Assembly (NCBI GenBank): GCA_951802195.1
Contig: OX637620.1
Coordinates: forward strand, 1,674,001 to 1,738,000
Direction: 5' to 3'
From: Tausonia pullulans
Taxonomy: Eukaryota > Basidiomycota > Tremellomycetes > Cystofilobasidiales > Mrakiaceae
DNA: 64,000 bases
How positions within the stretch are numbered: the first letter of the stretch is position 1; the number at the start of each line of letters is the position of its first letter. The position numbers and the translations under genes were made by a program. Shown one piece after another: positions 57,863 through 64,000 of the stretch. The notes below the pieces were generated by a model that made no database searches, was not told the DNA's origin, and was given only the letters and a program-made list of their open reading frames with translations.

Positions 57863-59599
57863 GCGCCCTGTCCTCTTGCGCTGGCCTGCTTGCCCTAGTA
57901 ACTCCCTCGTTCTCCGATCTAAAATGTTGAACTTAAACTTTGGTTATATCTAGTTAGCTTTCCTACTCACACTGTAGCCTTCTTGTTTCCGCTCCCAGAC
58001 TCGTTTAAATATGAACTCTCCATTCGCGTTATCGTATCGAGAAAGAAGATCACGCTGGGCTAACTTTGTGCCATTGATGCGCGAATTCATCGCGAATTGT
58101 CTGCTCGCAGCCTGGACTGCTATGAGTTTAATCTGGACTAAACTAGACTATATGAAGTAAATCATCGGTCTGAATGAAAGTGCCATGCCACAGGTGTTCC
58201 ACATCGAACTTGAGTCCCTTTGATTGCGCTGGACTGGCCTGGTCCGATGGTCATTGAGTCAGTCCCCTTAGATTGAGGTTCTCCAGCGGGTGGTTTTCAT
58301 AATCAGAACGCCAAGATTCACTGCGGCTCGGAATTATTCAAGTTTCGAGATGTAGAGGGACTGCATCCCGGCTCGCCACTGAAAAAGCTGCGATTCTCGC
58401 CTTCCGAACCGCAGGCCTACGTTGGATAATCTTGATCATTACCCTCTCGGACAAATAAGTCCCTTAAAAGTCATTTTGTGCCTCCAGTGATCATCTGCTG
58501 ACTGACTGATTGTATTGTCTCGGGAACGCGGGCAAATCATCTACCTTCAGTCAGCGCAGCCGGTCTTATGAACGACATTATCTTCTGGCTGTGGAAGCAG
58601 ACAGATTCAACTTAGAGGAGAATAAGTTAAGATAACGCCGTCGCCAAACATAATCACAATGAGACAGGCCAGATCATCTTTTTGACAGAGCTCGCTCCAG
58701 TTTGCCATTTGCGAGTCGAACGCCTGCCCTCGTGAACGACCTTAAGGACTTGACGACACCAAAATCCGAGATGATCGCGGACGCGCAAGCCTGAGACGGA
58801 GTCCGTCATGCTGGGATTCATAAAGGAAAACGAGGATATAAAAGTCAAAGTTATTGAGGTGTCGGAGGAGGATATAGAGGACTAGATCCTTCGAGGATCC
58901 ACCCGAGCTCGTGGGTTTGTTTGATACGGCCAGGCGCACGGGAAGATTAAGATGTTATACTTCTGCAGGACGCGTCTCTCTTTCGACGCAAGGTTGTCTT
59001 TGATGAGCTAGGGACTGCCAGCAATAATCATGAGCTGTTCTTAACTGGCTGTCTTCTGGAACTCCACACTGACCTGCTCCCAAACATCTCCAAGAGGAGG
59101 CCATTGACACAGCCCGTTCAAGTTGGCTGGGGCACAAGAAAGGATCTTCAACCGGTTCGATGAGTCTCGGAATTGTCAGGCTTGAGATATAGTAAAGATG
59201 ACCGCCTGATCGCGTGCCTAGCTCCGCAGCCAGCGCCGTCTGTTGACGGTCACCACCGGGACAGGTTTCATCAGCTAGAAACACGCCACGCCACGCGGCG
59301 TTGAGCTAGCCCTTCGACTATGGTCATCGGAGGACCGAGCTCATGTCTGGGCAGTCGACACCCTCCCGTCGAAGCTCGACGGAGGAGAGGTGGCTTTTAA
59401 CCACCGTCTGGTTCCCTCATACCTCAAGCCTTCAAAAGTCTCCAACACTCGGCACTTGCCCCGCCATCTACAAGACCAGGCACGGCACGCCATCACTCTT
59501 CTCTCTCAGACTAGACTAAGCGTTTGTGATTCTCAGTATCCTTCGCAGTGGCCAAGCTCAGAGCGCGCTGTACTCGCCTTTTTCAAGCCCACGCTGAAG
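57863..59599. other. AT-richer gene-poor interval
   Basis: About 1.7 kb with lower GC than its flanks. Minus-strand frames at 58654-58848 and 58955-59284 (for example HLYYISSLTIPRLIEPVEDP) look vaguely like leucine-rich repeat gene debris but cannot be built into a gene. No terminal repeats or RNA genes were recognised. Confidence 0.4.
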
Positions 59600-59863
59600 G
59601 AACGACCTTTGCTCTCCCATCTTCTCCTGACTAGCGACGTCCTCGCGACGACCGTCGAACCCTCGGCATCGACCTTGACGGAGGCCGCAATCGTTCGTAA
59701 GTACAGCGAGGATGGCCTAGATCTCACCCGTCTCGCCGCCTCGCTGGCGGCAGCATCAGAAATGTCTCCATGGTGTGGTCTCTGCACCGGGAATCGGAAG
59801 GCGCGCACATCAAGGGCGCAGTCAAAAGACTGGCAAGGGCTTCGTTAAGGCGAGCGTCGAGAC
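59600..59863 (+). pseudogene. Intronless decayed copy of the spartin-like gene's C-terminal domain
   Basis: Translation gives RPLLSHLLLTSDVL, then VRKYSEDGLDLTRLAASLA, then in another frame SAPGIGRRAHQG and KTGKGFVKASVE. The neighbouring spartin-like gene has RPLMSRLLLAGDVL, HKYGVEAGDATRLAGGSLA, DARGVGRRALVKG and AGKGFVKAKM in the same order. In the intact gene these blocks are split by three introns (after 62013, 62131 and 62238); here all three are missing. A shift of frame between LAASLA and SAPGIGRRA shows the copy is not functional. Sequence on either side does not match the parent clearly. A retrocopy is the simplest explanation. The frame upstream (from 59390) is not homologous. Confidence 0.75.
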
Positions 59864-60343
59864 TGCCAAGGGTGTCCCGTGCAGTATAACGGTCGACATT
59901 GGGGTCAGGCGGAGGGGGGGAATAGAGTCAAGAGTCTGGACGAGGAGGTCAAATCTCTGCCGGGCCCCCTCCTCAAAATGGATCATAGCGTCGGTCCAGT
60001 GATGCACGCATCGTCATCTTTCGAAGACTTTCCGCCACCATCGTACTAGGCCTCGAAGCTGTCATTCGCTTGAGGTCGCCCGCCCATGTCGTACTGTCTT
60101 CTCCTCGGTGTAGCTTATCTGGACAGTTTTCTGCTTGTGTCGTTGTACTCATGTGATCTCTCGCATTATGCCCATCTCCATGATATCGGGGAATGAGTCC
60201 GTAGCTGAGGGTTGGTAATCCTAAAAAGACGGCTTGGCGAAGGGCGGGAGCGCGGTCCAGGCTCTCTCAGACCGCACTCCCCTCCTTGAGTTGATTTCAA
60301 CGACGACTGTCCTCTACACTCTATCACTTCCTTTCCCTCTCGC
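59864..60343. promoter_or_regulatory. Upstream region of the spartin-like gene
   Basis: About 480 nt between the decayed copy and the intact gene's start. No coding signal; it presumably contains the promoter. Confidence 0.45.
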
Positions 60344-62996
60344 ATGCCCGTCCTACTCCGACTTCGAACAGCTTCAGTCACGACTATCGAGTCCAGCTCC
60401 GAAGCGGAGAACCAGCAGGACGTTCTGGCCCAGGGATCGCTCGTGTCAGTGGTGCTTTCACGGTCTCTCTGCCTGACGTAGCCGTGGACCTTCTCGCTCA
60501 CGCTTCTTCTCCCGTCCTACCAGTCTATCGACACTCGACTCGTCGAGCAAGTTCGGTCACTCCGCAGAGGAGAAGACGATCCTCCTCACCGTCGAGACCT
60601 TTGTCCGTCATCGCCTTCTCCTTTCCGCGGATATTTCATCCGCATGCTGACCCTCCCTCCCTCCCCTCGACAGCACTATCGCATCTTGTCCCACTTGACG
60701 GTCTGCCATTCTCCTGCCCTTAACTCCTTTATCTTCCCGCCTTCTCCTCCTCAACGACATTCCGTGGCTCTCACGCTCCCATTCCCTTTGACGCCCGAGG
60801 ACGAAGTCGACCAAGCGACGCTCTATGCACTTCTCTCCCAATTCCTCACGCTTGTCGAGCATAACCCGCCGGGTCTGACCAACAAGGTTGTACTTATCGA
60901 TGAAAACACGGGTTCCGTTGTAGGCGAGCTCGACCTCGATGAGAAGACAATGGGAGAGGCGATGGCGGGCGTCGAGGGGGGAAATGGCCCGCTCGTCATT
61001 GATGTGGCGGACAACGGCTTGGATGGACAGAAAGCAATCAAGGTCGCGCAGGGTGGGCGGCGTCTCTCTCTTCTTTCCAAAATAACCTGAGGTTAACGCC
61101 CGGTGTACAGTGCCTGAGAACGAGATGGACGACTGGCTCCTACGGGGAGCAGCCAATGCATCGTGAGTTTCCCCCTCTCCCGCTCATTGACAATTGAGTG
61201 ACCTTTGTCGCTTACGTCCACAGCAAGGGTCTCCGCATGGGAGCCAACTTCATCTCTACTAAGATCGGCAACGCGTCCCAGTCATGTGTGTCTTAGTTGC
61301 TCTCCCGGTCTTCCGCTCAGCGGCTGAAGAGTCCGTTCGGCAGATATCGCGAGTGCCACCCCTCGAGCAGAGCCTGTTCGGGTCGGAGACAGGACCAAGG
61401 CGTCCATCCAGGCAGTCAAGTGAGTTGTGTTCGCAGCGACATAAACCAGGTCACTACTGAGCATTGCCGCAGTTCTGGCACTGGCGCTGTCCGTAACACT
61501 GTTTCCAGGGGCACGGGCTTCATCAGTCGCCATATCCAAAAAGGCGTTGAGTTCGCTGTCGAAAAGGGCCACCAGGGCGCCATCCAGGGTGTGCAGGTCG
61601 TTCGAGTACGGCTGGAGGAGCGCCAGAACTCGGCGAGCAGCCATCGGCAGACGGACGGCCTTATACCTCCTTTGCAAGAGAACGACGAGCAACAGCAACC
61701 GGACCTCATCACTTGGGATGATTTGGAGCAAGAGATGCCACCGCCGCCGCTTAACCATAACAGCGCAGGGGGCGGACGAGTACCGCCTCCCAAACCCGCT
61801 AAGCCGGCGTTCCTGTCTACTTCGCCTGCCTCGACGACTTCATCCTCGCCCACTAGACCATCGCCTCCTGATATCCCGCCCAAGCCCGCTCAGCGGCCGC
61901 TCATGTCTCGCCTTCTTCTAGCTGGAGATGTCCTTCTCACCTCGCTCGACTCGTCAACGAAGACGGTCCTTGCCTCGGCGACAACCAATTCGACCGCAGC
62001 CATCACGCACAAAGTGAGCGAGGGAAAGCCTGCGACGGCCAGATTTGTCCCCTGACGCACTCGGGTGGGGTTCTCAGTATGGTGTTGAAGCTGGCGACGC
62101 AACTCGATTGGCAGGTGGATCTCTGGCAAACGTAAGTTCCTGGTCTCACCCACCCCTTTCCTTCGCCTGACACCCCCGTCTAGGCTACACTCGCCGTCAT
62201 CGACGCCCGTGGTGTCGGCCGAAGAGCTCTCGTTAAGGGTGGGTCGGGTTGATCTTTTGATTGTCCTTCCTCTGAGCCTCACCACAACGGTTCATCTCTC
62301 CTAGGCGCCGGCAAGGGCTTCGTTAAGGCCAAGATGCGTGACGAACGGGGCAAGACGTACGGTCAGACGGCCATTGAAGAGCAAGCGTCCACAGGGGTTG
62401 CTGTTGAGGCCCTCAACATCAGAGATGAGAAGAAGCCTCCTTCGGAATACACCGTGCCTTCGGCTTCAATGTCGTCTTCCTCTCTGTCGTTCAGAGAGAA
62501 GGGTTCTCCGCCGCCGTCACCTCCTCGATTGAGCTATCGCTCCTCCTCCGGTAGCAACACCAGCCCCCTCCCACCTCCACCTCAGCGTCGCCTCCTCCCT
62601 CCGCAAGCGACCCCACCTGTATCTCAGTCCTCCCGCTCGAATCATCCATCCCCGCGATCGTCCTCTTCCTCCCGTTCCTCTTCAGTGGCTAGCCTGCCCA
62701 TTCCTTACCCCACTCATTCCTCCACCTCCAATATATTCAACTCCAACCCGGGTCTCCTCAAGCCCAAGCCAAGAGGCTCCACAGGCTGGGTTCGCCCTTC
62801 GGCTCCAACAGCCGAAATGTTCGCGAGCGTCTCAAACGTCAGCAAAAACGACTTCGCAGACGAGGGAGGAGGGACCCCCGGCATCAAACGGATGAGTTCG
62901 CCAGAAAGCATGACGGAGGCTGAGGCGGTGGTATTGGCGGTCAGTAATCCTATCGAGAGGAGACTGCCTCCGAGAGGGGAGGCGAGGATTGATTGA
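60344..62996 (+). CDS. Spartin/senescence-domain protein
   Basis: Ten exons (60344-60444, 60524-60602, 60674-61052, 61111-61162, 61224-61285, 61344-61419, 61473-62013, 62078-62131, 62184-62238, 62305-62996) encode 696 residues. The N-terminal half holds a beta-rich region (EEKTILLTVETFHYRILSHL, NKVVLIDENTGSVVGELDL). The senescence domain spans LLRGAANASKGLRMGANFIS, ISRHIQKGVEFAVEKG, and after a Pro-rich insert (about residues 300-370) RPLMSRLLLAGDVLLTSLD, DATRLAGGSLANATLAVID and AGKGFVKAKM, with repeated Gly/Ala amphipathic helices. Human spartin binds lipid droplets and mitochondria and moves lipids; a similar role here is inference. The C-terminal 200 residues are Ser/Pro-rich and disordered. 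The start at 60344 is supported by clean joins through exons 1-3. Confidence 0.88.
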
Positions 62997-63083
62997 GGAC
63001 TCTCTCGTCACGATTATTTTTTTGGGTTGTGGCTTGCTCAGAGAACGAGCGTATAGGATAGAGGATAGGGGCAAACAAAGGGG

Positions 63084-64000
63084 TCATGCTGATAGACTCG
63101 AGACGCGGAGCGTGATGGACTCGACCACGTATTCCGAGTCGGAGTAGCCGAGGATGCCCGCGACTTGCGAGCTTTAGCTCGCAGAGACGTCAGCTGGTGT
63201 GCTCCCCCTCTCTCCAAATACAAGATCACAACTCACCTCTTGAGCCCTTTGATCCGGTCAATCTCGCTCGAATTGAAGTTGCACTGCCCCTTGCCGACCT
63301 CGATGTCGTCCCACTCCCCCGCCGCACCGTCGCCGTGGTAGTCGCCCCCATCATCGAGCGCCTCCGTCGCATGCATGTCGATCGCGGTCTGGGTGGAGGC
63401 CGACAACTCGTAGATCGGGATGAGCGCGGGGCTCGTGGGCGTCGAGATGGAGAGCGGGTCGAGCGAAGCAATACTTGAGCTAAGGCTGAGCACTGGGAGG
63501 ATGTTGGGCGTTGATGGGGCGGTGAGGCTGCTTTGGAGTGGGGAACTTGGGTGGAGGCGATGGTAGGTATTGGTAGAGGAGCCGGAGAGGGAGCCGGAGG
63601 AAAGGGACGTGGAGGGTTGGGAGGAGCCGGAGGCGCTAGCAGTAAAGGGTGGCGAGGCGGGGAGAGACCGGGTATAGGAGGAAGAAGCGCCAAAACGACC
63701 TTCAGCCGTCGCGGCGAGCGTCTCAGTCAAGCTCCGGGTAAGCTCCGACGGGACAGGGGGGAGGGTTCGGGGGTCACTGAGAGCGTGGAGCTGGTGTCTG
63801 TTGTGCGACTGCTGGTTTGGGGGTTGTCGTCGACGGCGGACGAGGATCCGGACGGCCTGCTGCGAGGCGAAGGAACCGGCAACCGCGACAACGCCTGCTG
63901 GGAGAAGACGGCCGCCAGAGTCCTTGCGCGTGAGAGCGGTGTAGGCACCCTCATCAATGATGACGTCGCCTGCCGAGTGAAGCCCATGGAGAATCCACCA
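63084..64000 (-). CDS. PRO1: Glutamate 5-kinase, C-terminal part (runs off the right edge)
   Basis: First enzyme of proline synthesis, phosphorylating glutamate. Only the C-terminal 283 residues are in the window, in exons 64000-63237 (cut by the edge) and 63171-63084. The visible part begins inside the PUA-domain region: [40 protein letters not shown] and VRILVRR. It ends with the family's C-terminal signature [18 protein letters not shown] and [19 protein letters not shown]. Between them is a disordered Ser/Pro-rich insert of about 120 residues ([20 protein letters not shown] and onward) that breaks the PUA domain and is absent from yeast Pro1. The stop lies 87 nt from that of the convergent spartin-like gene. 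Confidence 0.9.

Noticed and set aside
59135-59170. T-arm-like GGTTCGATG suggesting a second tRNA
   Set aside because: No matching acceptor, D or anticodon stems can be folded around it.
1-64000. CRISPR array, rRNA operon or prokaryotic operon signals
   Set aside because: No regularly spaced repeats, no rRNA-like blocks and no Shine-Dalgarno-organised gene runs; the gene structures are eukaryotic throughout.

Overview
This window is nuclear DNA from a basidiomycete fungus, most likely a red or mirror yeast of the Pucciniomycotina (Microbotryomycetes such as Rhodotorula or Sporobolomyces). The evidence is a GC-rich, compact, intron-dense layout: most genes have 5 to 14 exons and introns of about 50 to 100 nt with GTRNGT donors, CTRAY branch points and YAG acceptors, alongside clear fungal orthologues. 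CDS spans below include introns. Exon borders were worked out by hand from splice signals, reading frame and family conservation. For most recognised genes the exon lengths sum to a whole number of codons.

Left third (1-33009), nearly every kilobase coding: a tail-anchored protein that may be Pex26-like (-), XAP5/FAM50 (+), RRP15 (-), ERG2 sterol C8-isomerase (+), mitochondrial adenylate kinase ADK2 (-), PHS1 3-hydroxyacyl-CoA dehydratase (-), IBA57 (+), a TRP/Flc-type channel (+), an anchored divergent AMP-binding acyl-CoA synthetase relative (-), a small membrane protein (+), mitochondrial EF-Ts (+), ATG15 lipase (+), exocyst SEC5 (+), CMS1 (-), an MIT/coiled-coil protein perhaps related to Atg38/NRBF2 (+), and cystinosin (+).

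Middle (33010-39832), gene-poor and richer in AT: a homopolymer A10G17 tract, exon-like blocks of an unrecognised helical and membrane-associated protein (-), a candidate two-exon 84-residue gene (-), tRNA-Glu(CTC) (-), and a weak ORF cluster (-). No transposon, LTR or CRISPR structure was found.

Right part (39833-64000): a low-complexity hypothetical protein (+), a Zap1-like zinc-finger regulator (+), a SAM-dependent methyltransferase (-), the inner-nuclear-membrane LEM-type protein HEH1/SRC1 (-), a DUF1776 protein (+), a secreted Rds1-type ferritin-like protein (+), an intronless decayed copy of the neighbouring spartin-like gene (+), the spartin/senescence-domain gene itself (+), and the C-terminal part of glutamate 5-kinase PRO1 running off the right edge (-).

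The genes do not form one pathway. Shared themes are mitochondrial maintenance (IBA57, EF-Ts, ADK2), lipid and sterol metabolism (ERG2, PHS1, ATG15, the acyl-CoA synthetase relative, spartin), and ribosome biogenesis (RRP15, CMS1). Many neighbours are divergent pairs with 150-660 nt shared promoters, or convergent pairs whose stop codons lie under 100 nt apart. The most unusual observations are GC-AG introns sharing one donor sequence, exons of 6 and 10 nt, the intronless spartin-like copy, and the unrecognised genes in the central island.
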